Both the position numbers and the translations under genes were made by a program. Positions 34,171-46,315 of a stretch of 64,000 bases of DNA are shown piece by piece. Origin of the DNA: Synaphobranchus kaupii (taxonomy: Eukaryota > Chordata > Actinopteri > Anguilliformes > Synaphobranchidae); contig CM056378.1 in assembly GCA_029718625.1 (NCBI GenBank), forward strand, positions 58,489,027 through 58,553,026, written 5' to 3'. The notes below the pieces were generated by a model. The model did no database searches. It was given only the letters and a program-made list of their open reading frames with translations, and was not told the origin of the DNA. Positions within the stretch are counted from its first letter, which is position 1; each line of letters begins with the position of its first letter.

Positions 34171-34841
34171 GAAAAAAGACACGACAAAGGACGGAAGGGG
34201 GTCTCAGGACTTACAAAAAACACAGATTAGAAGAAACGCACTTGCACAGGGAAAAAAAGTAAGACAGTCTGACAGGGAACATGTGCAAACTAGAGACTAA
34301 AATACACTGGGGAAAGATTACACAAAAGGAATCAGGTGTGCAGAGGAGGGGAAATGGAACAATGGGGGTTAACAAGGACCAATAATACAATAATGGGGGA
34401 AATGTAAGACACGGACTGGAATACACAGACACAATGATAACAAACGGCCTGGGGTTAGCAGGTAGACAAGTGCACAGCTCGGAGGGGAGGAACGCGAAAG
34501 TGGACACACGTGCAGAGAATGCGAAATTACAGATAGATACAGGGATAGGATAACAAGGAGGGAAATGACAGCTGCAGGTAGAAACTCAAGATGAATTAGT
34601 AATTAGTAATGTTAGTAGCGAACTCTAAAACCCTAATGTTAGTAGGTTAGCTGGTTAGTATTATATACACGTTAGTTTGTTAGCAGGTTAGTATTAAATC
34701 TAATCTAACAGTTAGTATGATTAGTACATTAGTATTATATACAAATATTTAAAAAGCCAGAAGGAAGAAAACGAGATACGAAATACAGAGGAAACCCGAA
34801 TGTACCCAAAATCATCCGAATAGTGCAATGACAAAGACAGG

Positions 34842-36776
34842 GGGCCCTATCTTGGCGCTTGGTCTAAGCGCATGGCGTAAAGTCCATTTAGGGCGTGTCC
34901 AAGTCCACTTTTGCTATTTTAACGGCGTGTTTTTTGGGCACTAAGTACGGCACAGCGTGCAAGTGGGCTGAACCTAGTCTCTTCATTAATTATAGATGTG
35001 TCTTGGGCGTGACATGCAATAAACCAATCAAAATGTCATATCCCATTCCCTTTAAAAGCCTGCTTTTCCACCTCGTCGGATTGCTTATATGATGGCGAAA
35101 CAGACATGCGCGTGCGTGTTTAGTGCGATCAATGAATAGGCTATATGTATCACTAGTAGCCTATGATAAATATTATTCGGACAAACCATTATGAGTTCCC
35201 GGTAATTTCCGACAGTGCTGTTATTTTACAAAATATATGCGGTTAAATTTCGTTAAAGGCATCTGCAACAGCTGAGAATTAGCTACCAATGGCTTCCGTC
35301 TCACCTTAGAAAACGCCAAATTAGCCTGCTTGTTTAACAAATTTCGTTTGATTATGCAATGAAGCAATGAACTCATGTTCAAGCTTCATCCGAAGTTGAT
35401 TACCTGCATTCTAATTTTTATTTAATGAAAATTTTATAACGTTATAAAATAACGTTATTTTGCCTTAATGATGACAATAAATACAATAAAGCTGTCAGGT
35501 TGGCAACCCATAGGTTCACGCATATTTTCCCTTGTTTTATAATGTCCTGCTTATGGAAATGTGACCAACCTGTTTTACTGGTAGCGTAATGCTTTATAAC
35601 AATCCACTTTCCCAGGAAGACCGTTAAAAGTGTGATTTACAGCAGGGGAAACAGACCTGCTCCTGTAAAGCGCACATGCAGATAATGGTATTAAAGTTAA
35701 TTGTGAATTAATTGTAACATGCTGCAAATTTGTTTTTGTTTATAATTAGATGCTTTGTTCTCTTTAAAATCTTTTGTTCAGTTATGGAATAACAGGTGAA
35801 ATCAGCGGGGTTTTAATAAGCTGAGGGCATGGAAATTAAAAAAATATGAAGGACGAAGAATAGCTAAGGTTACAAATCAGTTAACATGGTGACATTTATC
35901 TCCGTTTTTTAACCATAGGCTATCGAAAAAAACCTTATGCACAGCGAATCCGCTGTAGCCTAGGCTATTTGAAAAACAATAAAAGCAATATTCACTGGAC
36001 AAGGTTTAGAACTTTTTTCAGTCACAAACCATTCTATTTACTTACAGGCTGTATTCCTAGATAAACAGAGCTGTATTGTAATGACATCTGAAGCGCATTT
36101 TCAAAACTCAAATGTCCGTCTATTGCAGTGCGCAAGTTTTCCATTGAGTGACTATTCACGCATTAGGTGTAAATGACAATTCGCGCATTAGACTTGATAT
36201 AGGTGTTATCAGCTCCTTTTTAATGGGTAGCCATTGTCCCGTACCATCGCACATCGCCTGGATGTTGATGGAGTGGGCTGAGAGCAATGTAATGTGGCAT
36301 CATTTCCCTTCACTGAGGGAAAGGTATGTGGACCTATGGAACCTTTTATTATTATGCATTTTTGATATAGCCTACACAATAATAATATTTCACATTGTGA
36401 TCTAGATATTTTAGTCATGCTTGTGCATGCCCCTGTGTGTAACAGACAGGAGGGTACGCGCGTTGTGCACACGCCTATGTAGACGCACTTATATGCGCTG
36501 TTAAAATAACATGTAAACAACTGCGACATGACTTTAGACCAGGTTTGTGGTGGTTCTAGCGCAAGCGCTTTCTGCTGGCTCAAGATAGCAATACGTCAAA
36601 AAGAATCCTGGCCACTCCACATCTTATGACCAACACGCCCAGTTCACTTGTAATGGGCGCAAGAATACACGCTAGTTAAACGACGTGAACGCAAGGCGTT
36701 ATTATGAACCATGCGCCGGGTGTAAGATAGCAAAGACACATGCTTTTGGGTTAGCGCCGGGTGTAAGATAGGGCCC
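34842..36776. mobile_element. TIR transposon, GGGCCCTATCTT ends, ~1.9 kb
   Basis: Left end GGGCCCTATCTT and right end AAGATAGGGCCC are perfect complements. The right terminus carries an extra tandem copy of GCGCCGGGTGTAAGATAG (36713 and 36754). No transposase ORF is visible. The left 300 bp matches the partial copy at 15940-16240. A 3-bp AGG could be the duplication but is not decisive. Confidence 0.82.
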
Positions 36777-37020
36777 AGGGAGTGGAATCTTGGAAAACAT
36801 GGAACGCGGAATGACAAGGAAACTATAGTGATGGTAACATACTAAACACAGTACACAAAATCAGGAAAATAATAAACACAATAAAAGCAAAGATCAGGGA
36901 AATAAGCAAAAGAAATCAGGAAACATAAATACACAGAATAAACAGACAGAACAGGTACAGGATCCTGACAGATGAGTAAAAAGGGTTATAAAAAATTCAC
37001 CGTTTGGTGAATTACCTTAA

Positions 37021-39094
37021 AGAGATACTGCAGAGCCTTTTCTAAGGCCTTTTTTACTGCTTCAATTTGAACTGGAACTTGTGAGTAGGTGTGGTCATAT
37101 GACGATGATGCCACATAGTCATCTTATGAATATTCATACGGTCAAGGAGTGAAAGCGTGTGTCTTGGTGAACTGACTCAGCCCCACTAAACTCAATACGC
37201 TCATTCACGCTAAAGTAACGTTACTATTAAATACATTCAAATACGCAGCAAAACCCAGTCACACAGTAACGTTAGTATATTGAACATGGCCGGTTGTAGC
37301 GCTCTCATCCACTTGGTCCGGAGAGAATTGTTATCATTTATTAGCTAACATTATTCATAAATGATACCTAGCTAAGATAACTAGCTAGCTAGCTAAGTTA
37401 CCAGTTCTCCTGGACCAAATGGGGCTAAACTCACACACAATAGACTGCCTTGCATTACCTAACTTATCGATACATTCCGTCTCTCGGCAGATTATGAAAG
37501 CTAACAGAGCCGAGGGACGATACATCTCTGACTCCTTGGCATAATGCAGGCAAGTTAGCTAAAGATACCAAAGTAAGACGTTGTAGATGAATAACTCTAT
37601 GGCTACGTTCACACTGCAGGTAAAAAGTGGCCCAGATCCGATTTTTTCCTCAAATGTGACACAGAATTTCCCATTCTCATTTGGGCCACTTTTGAATGTG
37701 GTATTAGATTCCGATACATAACCGATTGTGTCAAAGCGAACGCAGTCTGAACAGTCAGATCGGAATTAATGTGACTTTTTACGTCATTTTTGAGCAGGGC
37801 ATTAGAACGTAGCGCACGGGCTAGTTAGGTTATCAACAGATTCACATTATATTATCATGTGTTGTCATTTTAGATAAGTGGTAAATGTGCAAAGCAGTGG
37901 ATTTTTTTGGGCACAAACGATACACCATAATAAATCATAGGCTACATTTTTATATCATTCACGGACAGCTGCGTTAACCGTTTTGTGATTTAAAATAATG
38001 TTAGAACTGTCCATATTATTGTCTTGGTTTGTTGCACGGTATTCATTATTCACGGTTTTCTCATGTAGCTGCTTACCGAACATTAATGGTTGTCGGTCCA
38101 ATAATGTGTCAATAGTTTAATCAATAGGTAACGTTACACATGAAGTTGAACAGATGTGTCGTGTGACAGCTTTTTTATATTGTGTATTTTAACATGGCTG
38201 AAACGCTGTATTGGCCAATCTGCATCTCGGAACTATCCGTTTTATAAATGTTATATCGACTGGTCTCACTAGCCAAACGGCCGAGCGCTCCATTTTCTTA
38301 ACTCGCCCGTCCTCAGAATTACTAATTTCATGCCTTGCTTGAGTTTCACTGAAACCGCCCATGTCACAGTCCCCCCATTCCTTACTCCGATCTCGCATTC
38401 ACGAGTCCCTCTGCACAGAAGTAGCAGCCATGGCAGCACAAAAAGCTAGGCTTTTTCCCCCGTCTCCTCACCCTTATTAGCTCCACTGCACATCAACTTT
38501 AAAATTAACGCAGAAGCTATGAATTTGATGACTTCCTTTTTGTTGTTGTTTATTTCTGCAGGCTGTGTAACAGGCTTTTGTTAATTGCACGGGTCATTTG
38601 AGCAGAGCAATCGGTTCACACTGGAATCAGATATGGGCCACATTAAAAAATGTATGTGAACAGCCAAACAAAAAAAAATCTGATCTGAGAAATAAAACGG
38701 AATTGAGCACTAAGGCCTGCAGTGTGAATGTAGCCTTCGTAGCTCGATATAAAGTTAGCAGTAATACAAAGCAATTCGCATTTGAACTTGAACTAGCTAG
38801 TTAGCAGTACAAGGGTCTCAGTCTTAAAGAGGAAAAAAAAAAAAAAGTTGGTCTCTGCTTTTATACCACATGCCCAGCCGAGAACACCTCAACTCCACCC
38901 ATTTTTATGTTAAGGATCGCGTGACGTCACAAATCCCCGGAAACCAGCGTATTGGTAAGCCTACACAAAAACTCAGATAAAACTATTTTGACTAAACATG
39001 AGATTTTCGGACATAAACAGTTGTGTATGATCATAATCTAACCCAAAACATTGGTTTTCAACGGGAAAAGTCGATTTTTGACTGCAGTATCACT
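37021..39094. mobile_element. TTAA-flanked element with ~14-bp TIRs
   Basis: AGAGATACTGCAG follows TTAA at 37017-37020, and CTGCAGTATCACT precedes TTAA at 39095-39098. TTAA targeting fits piggyBac or Kolobok. Its right kilobase occurs again, inverted, at 60989-61985. It holds a nested element (37601-38735) and has no transposase. Text on either side belongs to the same mariner-type MITE that also hosts the LTR at 33400. Confidence 0.8.
37601..38735. mobile_element. Nested TIR element, GGCTACGTTCACACTGCAGG ends
   Basis: GGCTACGTTCACACTGCAGG at 37601 is mirrored by GCCTGCAGTGTGAATGTAGCC ending at 38735. The interior includes an open frame at 38398-38189 (minus), which is open too in the second copy at 61706-61915 (69 codons each, about 7 differences). 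This could be a residual exon, a UTR or chance. Confidence 0.7.
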
Positions 39095-39098
39095 TTAA

Positions 39099-42095
39099 TG
39101 TCACACTGAAAAAATTTGAAAAATCCAACCTCTATTTGAAGTAAATTTATTATGAAAAATAAAAATCCCTCATCAAGAAATAATCACTAAGTCACTTTTT
39201 TTTTGGCATACCCTGTGTTTTTAAACCGGGGGTTGTGGTTCGTAAGATAGCCACTGTAACATTTATGTTTCTGTCTTGGTTGCATCTCAATGAACATTAC
39301 ACTAGTAGCCTAATCATCAATTTTGTACTAAAGAAAGCAAACTAACCGTATTAGAGTTAGCCAACGTATTTCCCGAAAAGCACATTTCCACCAGTGAACA
39401 CTTGGATAAAAGAAATAAGATGGATAAGAAACTTAGCAAGCTAACCGATGGTACACGGGCAATATTTTCAGGCAATACATAGGCCTATTTCACAAGATCT
39501 AGACCGGAAGAGGTGAATACTTACTTCCGGTGCTAGGGACGCCTGTAACTCCCCATTGGAAACCATGGATCTGGACGAGATGTGTGTTTTTCCCAGCCCC
39601 TAATATCACTCCCAAGTCACAATGTTGGACGTTATTTGCATTGCTGACGAGTTTCAGGGTGATGTGAGGCTTGACAAGGTGTTACATGTTCTTTTTTGAG
39701 AAATGTATTAATTATGAAGGTAGGTAGACAGGCAGAGGAAAGACTAGCATGCATAGCCTAGCCAGATAATGTGGCTACCTGGTATTAATCTTGACATTTC
39801 ACAGTGCTTCTAATTCTGTGCAACAAAACTTTAACAAATATTTTACCAAGCTAACGTTAGCTTAATGACAAGCATAATGAAGGCGTACGGGCTATGTCAT
39901 AGCTGCAGTGGCTGGAGCTTGTGTTCAGTTAGCAAGAAGCCGGTGATACCCCAGCCCAGCTCACTGGTTTTAATCTTTTATTTTCACATGAGAAATGTTA
40001 CATAAGCACTCATAAACATGTGACTAATATGTCAATAACCTAGCTAAGATGCGGAAATGTCATAAAAATGTGTTCTTTATCAATAGTTTGATTACCTAAT
40101 GTTAACTAGCATCCTACGGTAAGCCTATAGCGTTAGCATGTCCGCTACCCTGCTAACAAAATGACGTTGGTACAACGTTGTGGCAACGTCATGTTTTTGT
40201 TGCCACAATGTTGCATCATTACGTTGTGACAACGTAAAAGTGTAATTCCCAGATACGTTGTCACAACATTACAATGCAACGTTGTGGCAGCGTTGTGACA
40301 ACGTTGTACAAGTTGTAGCAAAGTTGTATAAATACGTTGTGACAACGTTATAGTTTGCACATATTGACAGCATTTTTATGTATGCAATTTTAAATACTAT
40401 TTTGTGGTATGGTGACAGTTCTTATGTTGCTATATAGCCTACATTGTGGTACATTGTAGTCTACAAAAATAATTTAAAGTTATAGCCTACTAATATTAAA
40501 ATGAAGTAGCCTAACATGGAAAAAAAAAAACGTTTCATAATATACAATTTATAAATTGTCGCTAGTGGTTTAATTTCGTCCAATACTTACATAAAATGCA
40601 GTTTCTTGGTAGAAATCCACACTGGAATATGTATCCTATTGTCTGGAACCCAGTAGCCTAAAATGCAATAGCTCAGAATACCAAATACATCCACAATGGG
40701 GTGCACAACTCAAGACCGATTGCTCTGTTACAATCGCTTACCAGTTTGAGATACGAACGCAGCACGCCTATCCCGAGTATTGCTGTCGATCGGCAAGATA
40801 AAAAATCATAGGCTACATTGATGGTAATTTTTTATATAGATAAATAAATACAACTTTCATTAACAGGGAACATATAGTTTATTTCCATTTTTTTTCTTTT
40901 TTCCCCAGCTCAGATGAAAAAGGTAGGAATAGGCTAACAACGACGAACTGGCGTAGCAACAAAATATATTTTTTTAAATCTCAAAAAAGCATAAATGTCT
41001 CGTCCGTGGTCTCTTCGCCGCTGTCATCACCTCCATCCTCTTGCTGGACATGTTTATTCTGAAAACAAACGTGCAATTGTTAGCCTATAAGTAGGAAGGT
41101 CCGTGTAAATTTCTGTGTAACCTACACCGTGTAGGTTTCTGTATTATCAGAACAGCTTCCACTGTCACCATTCTCCCCCATCTCATTTAGCCTATTTACA
41201 TTTACATGGAAGAAAGATGAAATCTTTAACATTACATGACCATTTTTGGAGGCAAGCTGGCTCCTCTTATTAGCTGAAGATGACAAAGATTGTATATTAT
41301 CATTTAACGTTAGCTAATTTAAGTTACTTATTCGCTTTCCAAATCTAGGCCACTCATCTGTGCGTGACCAAGCAGGCAATCGTTGTCAAATTAATCTACC
41401 GCCAATCAAAACACTTGTAGTTTTACACTTGCAGCTTTATGAAAAAATTACGTTTAGATTTTATATTTTTAGACGGGGCGCCAAACTCTGCCTGCCAGCA
41501 TGCGCTGACTGAATGAAAAATGCACTGGTCACAGCAAACGAGTAGCTTGAAATGCTTATACAGTGCCCTGTGTGTGATGCTGAAATTTTGCGACGGTAAA
41601 AATGATAAAAAATGGCTGAAAAACATTTACCTTACTACTTAAAGGGGAATACCACCGAAAAACAACATTAACCTTATTTAACAGATCAAGGTGCAACTGA
41701 TTAAGTCTCTTTGTGGCTGGCCAAAACAATCTGTGAACGGAATTATCGGCAGCTAAAGGTGCAAATTTGGTAGAAGTATACGCCAAAATGACGTATACCT
41801 CTACCCTTCCTCATTTTCGGAAAACTACAGTAGGTGGCCGCGTAAGTTCAATTTGGACATACCTATATATACCTATATATATATTCGTAGCTTTTCATAA
41901 ATGCTTTGCATATTAATTCTTTCCTATCTAATTTGCGTAAGTTATGTTCCAGCTTGCATAGCAAGCTAACTAAACAAGCTGAAAACCTGTCTACCCAGCT
42001 TGCTAACTATGCTGTAACTACATAAAGCAAATGCAATCGGAAGCGAATCAATCGAGTGCAATTCACAACTGCTAGCTATCTGGCTAGCTAGATAG
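39099..42095. other. No gene recognised; short palindromic repeats
   Basis: A/T-rich DNA. It contains the ACGTTGT palindrome cluster at 40150-40350 and a TTAAAGGGGAATACCACC motif at 41640 that may be an element end. Chance ORFs only. Confidence 0.45.
40150..40352. repeat. Cluster of ACGTTGTGACAACGT palindromes
   Basis: At least seven near-palindromic ACGTTGTNNCAACGT-type units in 200 bp (for example 40222-40240, 40255-40270, 40290-40307, 40333-40350). This is a known style of fish dispersed repeat; it yields several overlapping spurious ORFs. Confidence 0.8.
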
Positions 42096-42100
42096 GTAAC

Positions 42101-42470
42101 TGTTACGTCCCTATGCTGGCTCGTGAGTGTGGCCCTTTTGCGTGCTAACGAGTTTCACTCTGTTCACCTGACTCATGATTGGAAATTGCAGACACCTGTG
42201 CTGGGTTTCCAAGTGCAAATATATATTGCTGGTATTCTCTAGCTCGAGGTTGGGTTTTGATTTTTCCTTTGTTGGTTTGGTTTCCCTTTTGTTTTAGTTG
42301 TGCACATTGCTTGCTGCCGTGCTGAAGTTTCACTTTGAATATTGCCGTGCCGTTTTGTCTTTGTGTGATTCCCCGTTTTAAAGGCCGGTTTTAATTTGTT
42401 TTGTGCACGTATATTTATTTTGTGTTTGAAATTCTTTGAGTTGCGGCCCCTTCGAGGCGGGGTCGTAACA
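42101..42470 (+). mobile_element. Solo LTR, 370 bp, GTAAC TSD
   Basis: TGTTACGTCC at 42101 and GGTCGTAACA at 42470 give TG...CA with 7-bp inverted ends. GTAAC at 42096-42100 and 42471-42475 is an exact 5-bp duplication. The termini resemble those of the LTR at 14738-15360, though length and interior differ. Confidence 0.88.
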
Positions 42471-42475
42471 GTAAC

Positions 42476-43439
42476 CTTGTTAGCTACCTTTATAGTTCAC
42501 AGGCTACTAAGTAAAGTAACGTAGCAGTAACTAAACTGTATTGGCTTCTGCCTTTCCTTTGACACTTACCTGTGAAGTGGAGAGGGGGGTCCTACTGCCA
42601 GGGCAACAGCTGGTCCCCTAGACAAAGATTTGCCCAGGCTCACGCCCTGGAGAATGGACTCCAGCTCAGCAAACAGCGTCACATCTCCTCGCTTGCAGGT
42701 ACACAGGCCTGCACACTGGAGAGGAAACTCCAGCTCCGCTTCACAGCGCAGACACAACACGGGAAGCACCAGTTACCGGTTATAAGCCTGCGCTCAATTG
42801 ACATAGAGTTTAGGCGCCAGGGGTTGCTTCCTATGGTGGGAGAGGCCCTAGTCTAAGGGGGCGTGACGTATGAGGTTCGAAGGGACCACACGCAGTGAAG
42901 GGATTCGAAAAAGCTCTACGAGCCACTGAGACGGAGAGACCCCGTATTTAAGGAAATATAAATGACAACTCAAATAACCTAGTTCCCACTCTTGACTGGA
43001 GGGAAATAATAAGGGAACTAGGAAAAAGGGGTGTAACAGAAATCGACTCGTATAACCGGGTGAACGAAACACGAGAGCAAAGAATCTCGAGCTCGGTAAA
43101 CACAATGAGCTAACAATGAGATGCTAACGTGATGAGAGAAGGAGCTGCCTCGGAGGCAACACAAACAAAGGAACATAAATTAGAGCTAAGCAAAGGGAGA
43201 AGGTGACAAGTGAAAAAATAACTCCCTAGCCCTAATCGGAGCGAACTGCTTGCTGCAGGAATAGAAGGGAAGCAGTCTCCGTGTCCTGACCTCTAACGGC
43301 AGTGTGCCAAATGCAAGACATGCGAAATAGGTACCGTCCCATCACAGTCTGCCTGCCTCACTGGGTGCGTGGGGACTAGAGTTTGCCAACCCGATAAAAC
43401 ACACTGAAAAACTCACACCAAGCAAAAAGAAAACTAGAT
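42476..43439. other. No gene recognised; LTR-like minus-strand DNA
   Basis: 42850-43330 is purine-rich and resembles fish LTR sequence read in reverse (GGGTGAACGA also occurs in the block at 56662-57283). ORFs at 42572 (plus) and 42566-42769 (minus) lack recognisable motifs. Confidence 0.3.
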
Positions 43440-43469
43440 ACGGATGGAACCCCAGGAACACAAAGAAAC

Positions 43470-44572
43470 CAGCACTCAAACTGGGTTGCTGGAATGTAAG
43501 GACTGGCATCTCAGAGGATCTCCAAAACCTCAGCGATGTCCACAAAACTGCAATCATCAATAACGAACTTAAAAGACTCCAAGTGGTCATTGCCACACTC
43601 CAATAAACATGCCTGACAGGCTCGGGCACTCTGAGAGAAAGGGACTATACTTTCCTCTGGCAAGGAAAATGTCCTGACGATACCAGAGAACATAGAGTTG
43701 GGTTTGCCATCAAGAACTCACTGCTCAAGATGGTAGATCTCGGTGAAAATAGATCAGAGAGGCTACTAACACTCTGCCTCCACACCACCAATGGCCACCT
43801 CAACCTCATCACCGTGTATGCACAAACTCTGTATTCCACACCAGAAACAAAAGACAAGTTCTATGAGAACCTTTGGAAAACCATCAGCAAAATACCAAGA
43901 CAGGAACAACTTCTCCTCCTAGGGGATTTAAACGCAAGGGTGGGTGCTGACCAGGATTCCTGGCCATGCTGCCTGGGTCACTATGGATTCGGCAAGATCA
44001 ACGAAAATGGACAAAGACTCCTAGAGCTATGCTCCAACCAGAACCTCTGTGTCACAAACACCTTCTTCCAAACCAAACCACAACACAAGGTTTCATGGAG
44101 ACACCCCCGGTCAAAACATTGGCATCAGCTAGACTTGATCTTCACCAGGCGCCCACATCTCAAGTATGTCCTGCTCACCCGTTCATATCACAGTGCTCAC
44201 TGTGACACAGACCACTCCTTGGTGTGCTGCAAAATCAGGCTCCAGCCCAAGAAACAACATCACTCTAGACCGGAGGGCAAACCACGCATTGACACCAGCA
44301 GGACATCATACCCAGAGAAAGTGAACCACTACAACAAGGCCCTGGAGGATACTCTGAACGCCTGCCCAGCATGCACCTCCAGCACAGAAAACAGGGAACA
44401 CTTGCGGGATGCTATCCACAGCTCCGCATATTCCACCTTCGGCAAGAAGGCCACAAAAATAAATGACTGGTTTGATGCCAAATCCAATATCTTGACCCCC
44501 TCATCGAAGCTAAATGCGCTGCACTTGCTGATCACAAATACTCACCCAGCCAGAAGACCCTTCAGGTGCTAA
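43470..44572 (+). pseudogene. RTE-like LINE endonuclease
   Basis: Starts with LGCWNVRTGISEDLQ, the endonuclease opening of RTE-type LINEs, then after stops and a frameshift reads LITVYAQTLYS, LLLGDLNARVGADQDSWP, LELCSNQNLCVTNTFFQTKP, KHWHQLDLIF and CDTDHSLVCCKI. GDLNARVG and the final TDHSLV hold the catalytic Asp and His. The frame from 43730 is continuous for 280 codons. This is a mobile-element enzyme, although relatives are often misnamed craniofacial development protein 2. Confidence 0.85.
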
Positions 44573-44784
44573 GAGCAGCCAGAAGCAAGGTCCAGAAGAC
44601 TGCTAGGTGCTGTGCTAACAAATACTGGCTCCAGATCTGTGGCGATATTGAGACGGCAGCAGCAGCAGGCAACATCTGAGGCATGTACGATGGGAAAAGG
44701 CAATTGGACCAGCCCAAAACAAGGTAGCCCCCTTGAAATCTACCACAGGGGAGATTATCAAGGTGGGCAGAGCACTACTCGGAA

Positions 44785-46315
44785 TTGTACTCAAGAGAAA
44801 ACAGTGTTAGTTGTTTGGCCCAGGACGCCATAGAACGTCTTCCAGTAATGGTAGAACTGGATAGTGAACCAACCACCGAGGAACTCGACAAGGCCATCGG
44901 TGGGATCGCCGCAGAGCTCATCAAGTGCAGCAAAAACACTATGCTCAAAAACCTGCACAATCTGCTATGCCAGTGCTGGAGGGAGGGAGCTGTGCCACAG
45001 AACATGAGGGACGCAAACATCGTCACCTCGTATAAAACCAAAGGGGACAGGTGTGACTGTAACAACTACAGAGGCATCTCCCTTCTAAGCATTTTTAGTA
45101 AACTCTTTGCACATGTCGTCCTGAACAGACTTCACAAGATTGCTGACAGAGTTTACCCAGAGTCACAGTGTGGGTTCAGAGCTGGTAGATCAACTGTTGA
45201 CATGATTTTCTCCTTGAGACAGTTGCAGTAGAAATGCAGGGAACAGAGAAACCCCCTCTATGTTGCCTTCATCGACCTTACCAAAGCTTTCGATCTTGTC
45301 AGCAGAGATGGTCTCTTTAAAATCCTAACAAAAATAGGTTGTCCCCCTAAAATGCACAGCATCATCAGATCATTCCACGAAGATATGAGAGGTACAGTAC
45401 AGTTCGATGGCTCAACCTCAGAGGCATTCAGCATCTGCAGTGGGGTCAAGCAGGGCTGTGTTCTTGCCCCCACACTCTTCTGAATCTTATTCTCACTACT
45501 ACTGAAGCATGCCTTTGGGTCCTCAACTGAGGGAATCCATCTCCACACAAGGTCTGACAGAAGGCTCTTCAACATCGCCCGCCTCAGGGCAAAAACCAAG
45601 GTGCGAGACTTCATCATCAGGGACATGCTCTTCGCCGACAATGAAGCAATCACAACTCACGCAGAAGACCGTCTTCAAAACCTGATGGACCACTTTTCAA
45701 GGGCCTGCACAGACTTCGGGCTGACAATCAGCCTAAACAAAACAAACGTCATGGGACAAGGCATTGACAGCCCACCATCCATCACCATCAACAACTACAA
45801 ACTGGAGGTCGTCAACCAATTCACATACCTCAGATCCAAAATCTGTGACAATCTCTTGCTGGATGCTGACATCAATGGACGCATCGGGTGAGCTACCTCC
45901 ACACTGGCACGGCTCACCAAACGAGTCTGGAAAAACAGCATGCTCTCAAAGCACACCAAAATTTCTGTATACAGAGCCTGTGTCATCAGCACCCTCCTCT
46001 ACGGCAGTGAAACCTGTATGAGGTACGCCAGACACAAGAAGAAACTCAACAGCTTTCACCTCCGGTGTCTCAGGCGCATTCTCAACACCACAGTACTCTC
46101 ACACGCCCAGATGCCAAGCATGTACACCCTGCTCAAACAACGGCAACTCCGATGGCTCGGGCACGTACACCGTATGGAGGATGGACGCATCCCAAAAGAC
46201 GTTCTCTATGGAGAGTTGGTTTCTGGTAAGAGATCATCAGGCCGCCTCATCTGCGTTTCAGGGACATCTGCAAGAAAGACCTGGAAGCACTCAAAATGGA
46301 TGTTGACCATTGGGA
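44785..46315 (+). pseudogene. RTE-like LINE reverse transcriptase, mutated active site
   Basis: Order of motifs: CWREGAVPQNMRDANIVTSY, NNYRGISLLSIFSKLFAHVV, QCGFRAGRSTVDMIF, then beyond a stop FIDLTKAFDLVSRDGLF, GVKQGCVLAPTLF and MLFADNEAI. The second catalytic Asp of FADD has become Asn (codon AAT at 45640-45642). The C-terminal region reads KISVYRACVISTLLYGSE and RQLRWLGHVHRM. At least three stops or frame changes occur. It continues from the endonuclease at 43470 and runs at 46315 into a second endonuclease. Confidence 0.88.

Larger units (their letters stand above)
33400..36970 (-). mobile_element. LTR element with GATGA TSD, containing nested insertions
   Basis: Starts TGTTAAGGTG and ends ATCCTGACA (TG...CA) between exact 5-bp duplications GATGA at 33395-33399 and 36971-36975. 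AT-rich sequence with AATAAA on the minus strand suggests minus orientation. About 2.5 kb of its 3.57 kb is later insertions (33615-34170 and 34842-36776), leaving about 1.1 kb of LTR-like DNA without coding sequence, so it is a solo LTR. Confidence 0.75.

Noticed and set aside
34842..34850. 8-bp TSD for the GGGCCCTATCTT element
   Set aside because: Flanks do not match over 8 bp; only AGG is shared, which is too short to assign a superfamily.
40145..40360. CRISPR-like array
   Set aside because: The repeats are irregularly spaced palindromes without uniform spacers, and this is a vertebrate genome.
42566..42856. Overlapping ORFs on both strands as a gene
   Set aside because: No recognisable motif, no splice signals that convince, and adjoining LTR-like sequence.
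43470..44572. Host gene resembling craniofacial development protein 2
   Set aside because: That name is commonly given to RTE-type endonucleases; the same locus continues into a LINE reverse transcriptase.
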